27,391 nucleotides of DNA from Sulfuricella sp. (lineage in GTDB: Bacteria; Pseudomonadota; Gammaproteobacteria; Burkholderiales; Sulfuricellaceae): the NCBI GenBank assembly GCA_019911785.1, contig JAIOJM010000160.1:1-27391 (forward strand), in the 5' to 3' direction. Made by a program: the position numbers and the translations under genes. This document shows, piece by piece, positions 1 through 7,359 of the stretch. Every line of letters starts with the position of its first letter. The first letter of the stretch is position 1. The notes below the pieces were generated by a model. That model was given only the letters and a program-made list of their open reading frames with translations. It had not been told where the DNA came from and did no database searches.

Positions 1-72
1 CTCCAGCAGCGCCTTGTTCTGCGCCAGGCCGCCGTTCATCTTCCAGTTACCCGCAACCAACTTTTCCCGCAT
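1..72 (-). CDS. tpiA: Triosephosphate isomerase, N-terminal fragment (cut by window edge)
   Basis: Only the first 24 codons are present, reading leftward off the window. The translation MREKLVAGNWKMNG followed by LAQNKALLE is the hallmark N-terminus of triosephosphate isomerase; the GNWKMNG stretch holds the substrate-binding Asn and Lys (N9 and K11 here). The enzyme interconverts dihydroxyacetone phosphate and glyceraldehyde 3-phosphate in the cytoplasm. The start codon at 72-70 is the obvious one for the family. The Shine-Dalgarno is weak (GAGA about 10 bases upstream). It is transcribed divergently from the sensor-kinase genes. Confidence 0.93.
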   Translation of the reverse strand, partial: MREKLVAGNWKMNGGLAQNKALLE

Positions 73-103
73 GGCTGTTTTTCTCGTTTTTGCAAAGCGG
101 GTC

Positions 104-132
104 ATGATACTGTTTCAGGCCGGCCCGGTCAA
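104..132 (-). promoter_or_regulatory. sigma70-type promoter for tpiA
   Basis: On the minus strand TTGACC (132-127) and TATCAT (109-104) are separated by exactly 17 bases. Each hexamer matches the consensus at five of six positions. The predicted start of transcription, near 97, leaves about 25 nt of leader before the tpiA ATG at 72. Seen in sequence; not experimentally supported. Confidence 0.65.
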
Positions 133-166
133 TCCTGGTTAGCCGACCGCAACGCACCATGAGTTC

Positions 167-195
167 TTGTTATTTTTCCGGCAGCAAAGTAAATT
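167..195 (+). promoter_or_regulatory. weak candidate promoter for the PAS/sensor-kinase operon
   Basis: TTGTTA (167-172) and TAAATT (190-195) are 17 bases apart, each matching the sigma70 consensus at four of six positions. It lies 29 bases before the first plus-strand start codon. This is the best pair I see in the intergenic region, but such weak matches arise by chance. Confidence 0.25.
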
Positions 196-223
196 CTACA
201 AATAATCCAACCGAATCCGGACC

Positions 224-511
224 ATGCCCAAAAAAACCGACTCGCACCCCCATTCCGCCGAGCAGGAGCTGGGCGACAAGACTGAAGAAGAGGCGCTTCA
301 GCTCAACGCCTTCGCGTTGATCCCCGAAAAAGCCCGGGAAGAAACGCGCGGCCTGATCGAGCGGCTCAAGCGCGGCGAACAGGTGCCGCCCAGCGAAACC
401 TGGCACCGCACCAGGGACGGCCGCGAGATCAAGGTTAGCCTGACGACCTCGGTGTTGCTGGACGAATCCGGCAATCCCGCTTCCATCGCCACCACCGAAA
501 AGGAGATATGA
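224..511 (+). CDS. Truncated PAS-domain protein (remnant)
   Basis: This 95-residue product has a short polar N-terminus and then only the C-terminal two thirds of a PAS domain (about residues 22-95). Recognisable parts are EEALQLNAFALIPEK, the helix with EETRGLIERLKRGE, and the beta strands ending in IATTEKEI. The same segment closes the PAS domain in CheB/CheR/PAS fusion proteins that often precede this type of sensor kinase, so I infer the large upstream portion was lost. The N-terminal PAS strands that build the ligand pocket are missing, so sensing is doubtful. The ATG at 224 has no good Shine-Dalgarno, and an in-frame stop lies 21 bases upstream. The stop overlaps the next start (ATGA), suggesting translational coupling. 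Confidence 0.6.
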   Translation: MPKKTDSHPHSAEQELGDKTEEEALQLNAFALIPEKAREETRGLIERLKRGEQVPPSETWHRTRDGREIKVSLTTSVLLDESGNPASIATTEKEI

Positions 512-2163
512 TGGCCGACGGCCATGAAACGCTGAACAAATCGCAGCTAATCGGCCTGCTCGATCAGCATCAGACAGATCAGGCAGATGCGAAGACCAAC
601 CTCATGCAAAGCGAAGCGCACCTGCTGCAGGAGCTGCAGATCCAACGGATCGAACTGGAAATGCAGAACCGCGAGTTGCGGGAAGTGCAGGAGCGGCTGG
701 AAGAGGCGCGCGACCGCTATGCCGACCTGTACGATTTCGCCCCGGTGGGCTACCTCACGCTGGAAGAGACCGGGCGCATCCTGGAAATCAACCTGACCGG
801 GGCGGCGATGCTGGGCGACGAGCGCACCAGCATCATCGGCGAACCCTTTTCCGCCCGCCTGGCCCTCAACGACAGCCAGCTGTTCTTTCATTACCTGAAT
901 CGGGTATTCCATTCTAGCGGCAGCAGCAATATCGTCACCGAGGTGAAAATCCAGCGCGACGATGCCGAGCACGACGTCCGCCTGGAAAGCGCCCTCATGA
1001 AGGATGCAGTCGGCCGAAGCCGCACCTGCCGCATGGTCATGACCGACATCAGCGAACAGAAGCGCACGGCGGGGGCGCTGCAACAGATGCTCTCGGCGCA
1101 GGAGGCGCTGCTCGGCACGATTCCGGCCATGGTGTTCTTCAAGGATACGGATCTGCACTACACCGCCGTCAGCCAGGTGACTGCTGATTTCTTCGGCCGC
1201 CCAATGGCGGACATTCTGGGCAGGACGAATTTCGACCTGATCCCGCGCGAGCAGGCCGAGGGGTTCCAGCGGATTGACCGCTCCGTTCTGCTTTCCGGCA
1301 AGCCGCTCAGGAACAGGGAACAAATGGCATCCGATGCCAAGGGCAATCTGCTCATCCTCTCCACCTCGCTCGCCCCTTATTTCGACCCGGACGGCAAAAC
1401 AGCCGGCCTGGTGGGAGTCGGCGTCGACATCACCGCGATCAGGGAAGCGGAACAGCGCTCGCAAGACCTGCTGCAGCAGAACCGCCTGCTCACGCAGCGC
1501 CTGTTCAGCCTGCAGGAATCGGAACGACGCCACCTTGCCCGGGAACTGCACGACGAGCTCGGCCAATGGCTGACTGCGATCCAGGCTGAAGCCGAGGCGA
1601 TTTGCAGCAGTCCCAGCCCCGAACTGGGGCCGGAAATTTTTGCCAACGCCCAGGCCATCCACAACAGCGCTGCCGAAGTCCAAAGCGTGATTCGCCGAAT
1701 ATTGCGCCGCCTGCGCCCCAGCCTGCTCGACGAGCTCGGCCTGGCCGAAAGCCTGCAGGAGCTGGCAATGCAGTGGCGCCAGCACCACCCGAAAATTGTT
1801 TGCGATCTGGAACTGGAAGGCAATCTCGACGGCTTGCCGGAAGCCTTCGATATCACCCTGTACCGCCTCGTGCAGGAAGCGCTCACCAACATCGCCAACC
1901 ATGCCCAGGCCAGCCATGTTAAGGTGTCGCTGCACCGCGTACCGGGCGAGGCGTCCGCCCCGGAGCATCTGCTGTTGACGGTGCAGGATGACGGCATAGG
2001 CATGGATCCCAGACTGCCGGTCAAGGGCCTGGGAATGCTGGGAATGCGGGAACGGGTGATCGCGTTTGGGGGTGAATTCATGTCGCACAGTAAGCCGGGG
2101 CAAGGTGTCCGCATCGAAATTCGGCTGCCGCTGGTTGCGCAGGAGGAGGAAAAACATGGATAA
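508..2163 (+). CDS. PAS-domain sensor histidine kinase, NarX/HisKA_3 type
   Basis: A 551-residue two-component kinase without a visible membrane segment, so probably cytoplasmic. In order: an N-terminal helix/coiled coil rich in Glu and Arg (about 25-75); a first PAS domain (about 70-190, DLYDFAPVGYLTLEETGRI); a second PAS domain (about 195-312, TIPAMVFFKDTDLHYTAV); a HisKA_3 dimerisation domain with phospho-accepting H348 in ARELHDELGQ; and a HATPase domain with N box (NIANHAQ), G1 box DDGIGM from D494, and G2 GLGMLGMRER. This domain set is typical of kinases paired with NarL/FixJ regulators. The ATG at 508 overlaps the previous stop. A second ATG at 511 lies at better spacing (5 nt) from AGGAG at 501-505 and may be the true start. 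The signal is unknown. Confidence 0.9.
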   Translation: MMADGHETLNKSQLIGLLDQHQTDQADAKTNLMQSEAHLLQELQIQRIELEMQNRELREVQERLEEARDRYADLYDFAPVGYLTLEETGRILEINLTGAAMLGDERTSIIGEPFSARLALNDSQLFFHYLNRVFHSSGSSNIVTEVKIQRDDAEHDVRLESALMKDAVGRSRTCRMVMTDISEQKRTAGALQQMLSAQEALLGTIPAMVFFKDTDLHYTAVSQVTADFFGRPMADILGRTNFDLIPREQAEGFQRIDRSVLLSGKPLRNREQMASDAKGNLLILSTSLAPYFDPDGKTAGLVGVGVDITAIREAEQRSQDLLQQNRLLTQRLFSLQESERRHLARELHDELGQWLTAIQAEAEAICSSPSPELGPEIFANAQAIHNSAAEVQSVIRRILRRLRPSLLDELGLAESLQELAMQWRQHHPKIVCDLELEGNLDGLPEAFDITLYRLVQEALTNIANHAQASHVKVSLHRVPGEASAPEHLLLTVQDDGIGMDPRLPVKGLGMLGMRERVIAFGGEFMSHSKPGQGVRIEIRLPLVAQEEEKHG

Positions 2164-2815
2164 CCAGCCCACGTCCCCGAAGTCGATTACGGTCATGCTG
2201 GTGGACGACCACCCCGTGGTGCGGGACGGCTATCGCCATCTGCTGGAAAACACCCCGGATATCCGGGTCGTGGCGGAAGCCAACGACGGCGAAGAGGCCT
2301 GCGCGCTTTATCCGCAACACACGCCCGACGTGGTGGTTCTCGACCTCAGCATGCCCGGCATCGGCGGCCTGGAAACCCTGCGCCGCATCAAGGCCAAAGA
2401 TCCGGCGATAAATGTCCTGGTATTCAGCATGCACGACAGCGAAACCCTGGTGCTGCGCTCGCTGGAGGCAGGCGCCACCGGCTACCTCACCAAGCAGGGC
2501 GGCGTGGCACAAATGGTGGAAGCGGTACGCCAGGTGGCGCAGGGAAAATTGTTCGTTGATGCCAAGTATGTCCCGGACCTGATACACCACCGCCTATTCC
2601 CCACGGAAGACCCCTTGCAGGTGCTTTCCACACGCGAATTTCAAATTTTCCAGCTGTTGGCGGAAGGGCACTCGGTATCCGACATCGGCGTCTTGCTTTC
2701 GATCAGCCCCAAAACCGTCGGCGTACACCACGCCCATATCATGCGGAAACTCAGACTGCAAAACACCGCCCAACTGGTCCGCCTGGCAATCCGTTGCAAC
2801 GTCGTCAAGGCCTGA
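2156..2815 (+). CDS. NarL/FixJ-family response regulator
   Basis: A 219-residue DNA-binding response regulator. The receiver domain (about 11-125) has the acidic pair D17/D18 in VDDHPVVRDG, phospho-acceptor D63 in VVVLDLSMPG, and the conserved Lys in GYLTKQGG. A LuxR-type HTH occupies about 150-215 (LSTREFQIFQLLAEG, SPKTVGVHHAHIMRKL). The start at 2156 is chosen because AGGAGGAGG lies 6 bases upstream and the receiver domain begins at once; an earlier in-frame start at 2066 lies inside the kinase gene. It overlaps the kinase by 8 bases, so the two are certainly a pair. Regulator targets are unknown; the pst genes lie immediately downstream, but PhoB rather than a NarL-type protein normally controls those. 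Confidence 0.92.
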   Translation: MDNQPTSPKSITVMLVDDHPVVRDGYRHLLENTPDIRVVAEANDGEEACALYPQHTPDVVVLDLSMPGIGGLETLRRIKAKDPAINVLVFSMHDSETLVLRSLEAGATGYLTKQGGVAQMVEAVRQVAQGKLFVDAKYVPDLIHHRLFPTEDPLQVLSTREFQIFQLLAEGHSVSDIGVLLSISPKTVGVHHAHIMRKLRLQNTAQLVRLAIRCNVVKA

Positions 2816-2847
2816 TATCGGAGCGCGGTTTTGAAACGGTTTGCCAT

Positions 2848-2881
2848 TCGTAATAATTCTGTAATATTCCTCCCCTATTAT
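2848..2881 (+). promoter_or_regulatory. Pho box and -10 of the pstS promoter
   Basis: TCGTAAT (2848-2854), AATT, then CTGTAAT (2859-2865) gives two half-sites with the 11-base period of PhoB boxes (consensus CTGTCAT repeated with an A/T-rich spacer). A TATTAT -10 hexamer (2876-2881) follows 10 bases after the second half-site, the geometry at PhoB-dependent promoters where the Pho box replaces the -35. This predicts induction of pstS on phosphate starvation. The first half-site is the weaker. Confidence 0.65.
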
Positions 2882-2900
2882 GGCGATCAGCCAACAGGGG

Positions 2901-2917
2901 GAAAACACCCTGTTTTC
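2901..2917. repeat. Small inverted repeat in the pstS leader
   Basis: GAAAACA, three C, then TGTTTTC form a perfect 7-base stem with a 3-base loop, between the Pho promoter and the pstS ribosome-binding site. It could be a 5' stabilising hairpin or an operator. No T tract follows it, so it is not a terminator. Confidence 0.4.
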
Positions 2918-2942
2918 TTTGACCCGACTTAGGAGAACATCG

Positions 2943-3989
2943 ATGAAATTCAAACATGGCCTGAAACTGGCCGCCTCCGCAGCACTGGCCCTGGGTTTGA
3001 GCTCTGCTGCCTTTGCCGTAAACATTACCGGCGCCGGCGCCACCTTCCCCTACCCGATCTATGCCAAATGGGCGGAGGCCTACAAAGCCAAAACCGGCAC
3101 CAGCTTCAACTACCAGTCCATCGGCTCGGGCGGCGGCATCAAGCAGATTCAGGCCAAGACCGTGGATTTCGGAGCTTCCGACAAGCCGCTCAAACCCGAA
3201 GAACTGGACAAGCATGGCCTGATGCAATTCCCGGCGGTGATGGGCGGCGTGGTGCCGGTCATCAACCTGGCCGGCATTACTCCCGGTCAAATCAAGCTGA
3301 ATGGCACGGTGCTGGCCGACATCTTCCTGGGCAAGATCAAGAAGTGGAACGACCCCGCCATCGTCGCCCTGAACAAGGACGCCAAGCTGCCTGACGACTT
3401 GATTACCGTGGTGCACCGTTCCGACGGTTCCGGCACCACCTTCATCTTCACCAACTACCTGTCCAAGGTCAGCCCGGAATGGAAGACCAAGGTGGGCGAG
3501 GAAGCCTCGGTTTCCTGGCCGGCCGGCGTGGGCGGCAAAGGCAACGAGGGTGTGGCGTCCTACGTGAAGCAGATCAAGGGCTCGATCGGTTACGTTGAAT
3601 TCGCCTACGCCCTGCAGAGCAAGATGAACTACACCCAGCTGCAGAACAGGGACGGCCAGTTCGTCAAACCCGATGAGGAGTCCTTCAAGGCTGCCGCTGC
3701 CAACGCCCAATGGGACAAGGCACCGGGCTTCTACGAAATCCTCACCGACGAACCCGGCAAGGCCAGCTGGCCGATCACCGGCGCCACCTTCATCCTGATG
3801 CACAAGGTCCAGAGCAAGCCGGAAAACGCCGCAGAAGTCCTGAAGTTCTTCGACTGGGCCTACACCCATGGCGGCAAGATGGCGCTGGACATGGACTACA
3901 TCCCGATGCCCGACAGCGTCGTGAAACTGGTCAGGGGCGCATGGAAAGCCCAGATCAAGGATGCCAGCGGCAAGGCACTCTGGAACTGA
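2943..3989 (+). CDS. pstS: Periplasmic phosphate-binding protein PstS
   Basis: A 348-residue phosphate-binding component of the PstSCAB ABC importer. A Sec signal peptide (MKFKHGLKLAASAALALGLS, AxA cleavage after about A25) precedes the mature start VNITGAGATFPYPIYAKW. Phosphate-site segments are visible: GAGATFPYP, SIGSGGGIKQI, DFGASDKPL, and HRSDGSGTTFIFTNYLS. GNEGVASYV and GSIGYVEFAYA are also family signatures. The start at 2943 is chosen because AGGAGA (2931-2936) lies 6 bases upstream and the signal peptide begins there; an in-frame ATG at 2880 would put residues before the signal and lies on the -10. Preceded by a Pho box and followed by a terminator, so it can be expressed in excess over the membrane genes. 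Confidence 0.97.
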   Translation: MKFKHGLKLAASAALALGLSSAAFAVNITGAGATFPYPIYAKWAEAYKAKTGTSFNYQSIGSGGGIKQIQAKTVDFGASDKPLKPEELDKHGLMQFPAVMGGVVPVINLAGITPGQIKLNGTVLADIFLGKIKKWNDPAIVALNKDAKLPDDLITVVHRSDGSGTTFIFTNYLSKVSPEWKTKVGEEASVSWPAGVGGKGNEGVASYVKQIKGSIGYVEFAYALQSKMNYTQLQNRDGQFVKPDEESFKAAAANAQWDKAPGFYEILTDEPGKASWPITGATFILMHKVQSKPENAAEVLKFFDWAYTHGGKMALDMDYIPMPDSVVKLVRGAWKAQIKDASGKALWN

Positions 3990-4010
3990 TTTTAAGTGCC
4001 CTGACAATCA

Positions 4011-4037
4011 AACCCCGCGGTAACGCGGGGTTTTTTT
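4011..4037 (+). terminator. Rho-independent terminator after pstS
   Basis: AACCCCGCG, loop GTAA, CGCGGGGTT, running into a seven-T tract (4031-4037). It starts 21 bases after the pstS stop and precedes the small genes and pstCAB, so it probably limits read-through and keeps PstS levels above the transporter genes. Confidence 0.9.
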
Positions 4038-4067
4038 GTGAGGACATTACGCTTTCGAGGACCCCAG

Positions 4068-4295
4068 ATGAATATCCATGAAATAATCCACACCCAGCTC
4101 GAAGCGGCCATTGCCGGTTTGTCCCGCGCCCGTGACAGCATCGCCGGCATGAAACCCGACCAGACTCGGGAAATTGGCCGGCAAATCGAGTCAGCCGCTT
4201 TCTACCTGGAGGATATCCAGTATAATTGGGCATCCCTGGAGCGAAGCCGTGCCGCCCGGCCCACACTCACCAAGCCCACTTCGGAGGCTTTATGA
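4068..4295 (+). CDS. Small hypothetical protein in the pst cluster
   Basis: I do not recognise this 75-residue protein. It is mostly helical and charged (MNIHEIIHTQLEAAIAGLSR, later QIESAAFYLEDIQYNW), with no signal peptide or membrane segment, so it should be cytoplasmic. The ATG at 4068 is chosen because AGG (4058-4060) lies 7 bases upstream; an upstream GTG at 4038 directly abuts the terminator T tract and has no ribosome site. The stop overlaps the start of the next small gene (ATGA), which argues that both are real and coupled. Their position between pstS and pstC is unusual. Confidence 0.65.
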   Translation: MNIHEIIHTQLEAAIAGLSRARDSIAGMKPDQTREIGRQIESAAFYLEDIQYNWASLERSRAARPTLTKPTSEAL

Positions 4296-4531
4296 ACAAC
4301 CTGAAGAAAATCGAGAAACGCATTCTGAAAACCCCGGACGAGCCCACTTCGCAGGTTTTCAGGGAACTGGTCAAGGCACTCGACCAGAAGCTGGACTTCA
4401 ATTTGGCGACGATTTACGATCTCGATTATGATGACTTCCAGCTGGCACTGGATGTTTTGAAGGATTGGCGACTTGACCGCTACGCAAAAACCCGGAAGCG
4501 TCTGAAAGCGCTTCCTGATTTACAGGAATAA
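4292..4531 (+). CDS. Small hypothetical protein in the pst cluster
   Basis: An unrecognised 79-residue, highly charged protein (MNNLKKIEKRILKTPDEP, then VFRELVKALDQKLDFNL and YDLDYDDFQLALDVLKDWRL), probably all-helical and cytoplasmic. The start at 4292 follows GGAGG (4283-4287) and overlaps the previous stop by four bases; a longer in-frame start at 4226 would run through the neighbouring gene and is rejected. No cysteine pairs, nucleotide-binding motif or membrane segment is visible. It ends about 100 bases before pstC. Confidence 0.7.
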   Translation: MNNLKKIEKRILKTPDEPTSQVFRELVKALDQKLDFNLATIYDLDYDDFQLALDVLKDWRLDRYAKTRKRLKALPDLQE

Positions 4532-4613
4532 AAAAAGGCGCCCGGACTGAATATTGCCTCAACACGCTCCCCGGAGAATGCCGGACACGCGAAACGGCCG
4601 GGCAACCTGAACC

Positions 4614-4622
4614 TGTTATAAT
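4614..4622 (+). promoter_or_regulatory. Extended -10 promoter immediately before pstC
   Basis: TGT followed by TATAAT (4617-4622) is a perfect extended -10 element (TGnTATAAT), which does not need a good -35; none is visible 16-18 bases upstream. Transcription from it would start at about 4629-4631, at or next to the pstC ATG at 4631. No Shine-Dalgarno precedes that ATG, so this promoter would give a leaderless or nearly leaderless pstC message. CTGTTATAATT here also resembles a single PhoB half-site. Confidence 0.5.
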
Positions 4623-4630
4623 TCATCCCC

Positions 4631-5590
4631 ATGTCCAAATTATTCTCCGACACACGCCTGAAACGACAGCACCTGCTGGATCTGGCCTTCCGCAACACCA
4701 CGCGATTCTTCGCCTTTCTGGTGTTCGCCATCCTGGCCGGGATCGTGGTGACCCTGCTGATCGGCAGCCTTCCCGCCATCAAGGCGTTCGGCTTCGGCTT
4801 CCTGGTCAGCTCGGAATGGAACCCGGTGACCGACCAATTCGGTGCGCTGGTGCCTATCGTCGGCACCCTGGCCACCTCGATTATCGCCCTGCTGATCGGC
4901 ATCCCGGTCAGTTTCGGCATCGCCCTGTTCATCACCGAGATGTCGCCGCGCTGGCTCAAGCGCCCGCTCGGCATCGCGGTGGAACTGCTGGCCGGCATCC
5001 CGAGCATCATCTACGGCATGTGGGGCCTGTTCGTCTTCGCCCCGGCCTTCGCCAAAATCGAACCCTGGCTCACCGAACACCTCGGCAATGCAGCCCTGAT
5101 CGGCCCGCTATTCCAGGGGCCGCCGATGGGCATCGGCATGCTCACCGCCGGCCTGATCCTGGCGATCATGGTGATCCCCTTCATCGCTTCGGTGATGCGC
5201 GACGTGTTCGAGATCGTGCCGCCGATGCTCAAGGAATCGGCTTACGGCCTCGGCGCCACCACCTGGGAAGTGGTGTGGCACGTGGTTCTCCCCTATACCA
5301 AGATCGGCGTGGTCGGCGGCATCATGCTCGGCCTCGGTCGCGCGCTGGGCGAAACCATGGCGGTGACCTTCGTCATCGGCAACGCCCACGAGCTCAGCGC
5401 ATCCCTGCTGATGCCGGGCAACAGCATTTCCTCGGCGCTCGCCAACGAATTCACCGAGGCGGTCGGCCCCCTTTACACCTCGGCATTGATCGAACTGGGC
5501 CTGATCCTGTTCCTGATCACCTTCATCGTGCTCTCGCTGTCCAAGCTGCTGCTGATGCAGCTGACCAAGCGCGAAGGCAAGCAGTCCTAG
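4631..5590 (+). CDS. pstC: Phosphate ABC transporter permease PstC
   Basis: A 319-residue inner-membrane permease. After a short cytoplasmic N-terminus come about six hydrophobic segments, beginning [20 protein letters not shown]. The periplasmic part with [26 protein letters not shown] is a PstC signature. The cytoplasmic EAA-like loop that contacts PstB is [20 protein letters not shown], followed by [18 protein letters not shown]. Length and motifs are normal for the family. It lies 10 bases upstream of pstA. The start has no Shine-Dalgarno but fits the family N-terminus, and a promoter sits directly before it. Confidence 0.97.
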   Translation: MSKLFSDTRLKRQHLLDLAFRNTTRFFAFLVFAILAGIVVTLLIGSLPAIKAFGFGFLVSSEWNPVTDQFGALVPIVGTLATSIIALLIGIPVSFGIALFITEMSPRWLKRPLGIAVELLAGIPSIIYGMWGLFVFAPAFAKIEPWLTEHLGNAALIGPLFQGPPMGIGMLTAGLILAIMVIPFIASVMRDVFEIVPPMLKESAYGLGATTWEVVWHVVLPYTKIGVVGGIMLGLGRALGETMAVTFVIGNAHELSASLLMPGNSISSALANEFTEAVGPLYTSALIELGLILFLITFIVLSLSKLLLMQLTKREGKQS

Positions 5591-5600
5591 GACCCTCAAG

Positions 5601-6446
5601 ATGCTCTCCCTCTACGCACGCAGGCGCCTGATCAACAACTTCAATCTGGCCATTTCCCTGCTCGCCATGGCATTCGGGCTGTTCTGGCTGGTGTGGATAC
5701 TCTGGACGCTGGTCGCGCAAGGCTTTCACGGCCTGAGTATCGCCATGTTCACCCAGATGACGCCGCCGCCGGGCAGCGACGGCGGCCTGCTCAACGCCAT
5801 CGCCGGCAGCTTCGTGATGACCATGATCGCCACCCTGATCGGCACTCCGATCGGCATACTCGCCGGCACCTACCTGGCGGAATTCGGCCAGCGAGGCTGG
5901 CTCGCACCGACCACGCGCTTCGTCAACGACATCCTGCTGTCCGCGCCCTCTATCGTGATTGGTTTGTTTGTCTACGAAATCTATGTGGTGAGCGTGGGCC
6001 ACTTCTCCGGCTGGGCGGGCTCGCTCGCGCTGGCCCTGATCGTCATCCCGGTGGTGGTGCGCACCACCGAGAACATGCTGCGGCTGGTGCCGAACAGCCT
6101 GCGCGAGGCGGCGGCCGCCCTGGGCGCGCCGCAGTGGAAAGTCATCATGCTGGTCACCCTGCGGGCATCCACGACCGGCATCCTGACCGGCATCCTGCTG
6201 GCGGTGGCGCGCATCAGCGGTGAAACTGCGCCGCTGCTGTTCACCGCCCTGAACAATCAGTTCTGGAGCAGCAACATGAACCAGCCGATGGCCAACCTGC
6301 CGGTGGTGATCTTCCAGTTCGCCATGAGCCCTTACGAGGATTGGCAGCGCCTGGCCTGGGCAGGTGCCTTGCTGATCACTTTCATGGTGCTGACACTGAA
6401 CATTCTGGCGCGTATTTTTTTCCGCCAGAAGGCCCCATCGCATTAA
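5601..6446 (+). CDS. pstA: Phosphate ABC transporter permease PstA
   Basis: A 281-residue partner of PstC in the inner membrane. Hydrophobic helices begin with [19 protein letters not shown]. The typical PstA segments are [28 protein letters not shown]-like [12 protein letters not shown], the EAA loop [20 protein letters not shown], and [25 protein letters not shown] lies 7 bases before the ATG. It sits between pstC and pstB in the same operon, 31 bases from pstB. Confidence 0.97.
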   Translation: MLSLYARRRLINNFNLAISLLAMAFGLFWLVWILWTLVAQGFHGLSIAMFTQMTPPPGSDGGLLNAIAGSFVMTMIATLIGTPIGILAGTYLAEFGQRGWLAPTTRFVNDILLSAPSIVIGLFVYEIYVVSVGHFSGWAGSLALALIVIPVVVRTTENMLRLVPNSLREAAAALGAPQWKVIMLVTLRASTTGILTGILLAVARISGETAPLLFTALNNQFWSSNMNQPMANLPVVIFQFAMSPYEDWQRLAWAGALLITFMVLTLNILARIFFRQKAPSH

Positions 6447-6477
6447 ACGCCGCTTAACCGGTTAACAGGACCCGATA

Positions 6478-7251
6478 ATGAACGAAGCCGTGATTACCAA
6501 CCCCAAGATCATCCTCAAGAACCTGAATTTTTATTACGGCGATTACCAAGCCCTGAAATCCGTCAACCTGAGCATTCCGGAAAAGAAAGTCACCGCCTTC
6601 ATCGGTCCGTCCGGCTGCGGCAAGTCCACCCTGCTGCGCACCTTCAACCGCATGTACGAGCTTTACCCCAAGCAGAAAGCCACGGGCGAGATCATTCTGG
6701 ATGGCGAGAACATCCTCGACGCCCAGCAGGACCTGAACCGACTGCGCGCCAAGGTGGGCATGGTATTCCAGAAACCGACGCCGTTCCCGATGTCGATTTT
6801 CGACAACATCACCTTCGGCGTGAAGCTCTATGAAACGTTGAGCAAGCGCGACATGGCGGATCGCGTCGAATGGGCGCTGCGCAAGGCCGCGCTGTGGAAC
6901 GAGGTCAAGGACAAACTCAAGCAGAACGGCAACAGCCTGTCCGGTGGCCAGCAGCAACGGTTGTGCATCGCCCGCGCCATCGCCGTGAGACCCGAAGTGG
7001 TGCTGCTCGACGAACCGGCCTCGGCGCTGGACCCGATCTCCACCGCCCACATCGAAGAACTGATCCACGAACTGAAGAAAGACTACACGATCATCATCGT
7101 CACCCACAACATGCAACAGGCGGCACGCGTATCCGACTACACCGCTTACATGTACCTGGGTGAACTGATCGAGTTCGGCAATACCGACATGATCTTCACC
7201 ACGCCGAAAAAGACCGCGACGGAAGACTACATCACCGGCAAGTTTGGCTAA
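6478..7251 (+). CDS. pstB: Phosphate ABC transporter ATP-binding protein PstB
   Basis: A 257-residue ATPase that powers phosphate import. Walker [10 protein letters not shown] begins at G43, the Q-loop lies in [18 protein letters not shown], the ABC signature LSGGQQQRL begins at L154, Walker B is VVLLDEP with D178/E179, and the H-loop is in [16 protein letters not shown]. The C-terminus [10 protein letters not shown] is characteristic of PstB. The ATG is preceded by AGGA 8 bases upstream. phoU usually follows pstB in such operons but is absent here; the operon ends against a converging secretion locus. Confidence 0.98.
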   Translation: MNEAVITNPKIILKNLNFYYGDYQALKSVNLSIPEKKVTAFIGPSGCGKSTLLRTFNRMYELYPKQKATGEIILDGENILDAQQDLNRLRAKVGMVFQKPTPFPMSIFDNITFGVKLYETLSKRDMADRVEWALRKAALWNEVKDKLKQNGNSLSGGQQQRLCIARAIAVRPEVVLLDEPASALDPISTAHIEELIHELKKDYTIIIVTHNMQQAARVSDYTAYMYLGELIEFGNTDMIFTTPKKTATEDYITGKFG

Positions 7252-7281
7252 GCGTGCCGGTAATGTAGCGGTGAGGCTCAC

Positions 7282-7350
7282 ATGAGCAAAGCGAATGTTA
7301 AGCCACGCAGTGGCGGCCGAAACCATTACATCACTGGGAAATTCGGGTAA
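7282..7350 (+). pseudogene. Remnant of a second pstB 3' end
   Basis: About 100 bases after the pstB stop the sequence again encodes YITGKFG and a stop (7327-7350). Compared with the pstB end it differs only at third codon positions (ACC/ACT, GGC/GGG, AAG/AAA, TTT/TTC, GGC/GGG), and both copies continue TAAGCG. This is the tail of a diverged homologous gene rather than a fresh duplication. An ATG at 7282 with GAGG upstream opens a 22-codon frame (MSKANVKPRSGGRNH then the PstB tail), but I see no sign that this is a working peptide. GCCAC-GCA-GTGGC at 7302-7314 forms a small hairpin inside it. Confidence 0.6.
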
Positions 7351-7359
7351 GCGCTTACC
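7346..7359. repeat. Perfect 14-base palindrome at converging stop codons
   Basis: GGTAAGCGCTTACC contains both the TAA of the pstB remnant (plus strand, 7348-7350) and the TAA of the HlyD gene (minus strand, 7357-7355). No T tract flanks it on either side, so it is not a standard terminator. Confidence 0.6.

Noticed and set aside
547..2196. 549-codon open frame on the minus strand
   Set aside because: Antisense to the sensor kinase, which has clear H, N and G boxes; the shadow has no recognisable motif.
2880..2942. Longer pstS start at 2880
   Set aside because: It overlaps the -10 hexamer and would place about 20 residues before a complete signal peptide; 2943 has AGGAGA at proper spacing.
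4602..4630. Pho box in front of pstC
   Set aside because: Only one half-site-like stretch (CTGTTAT) is present; the sequence 11 bases on either side does not match.
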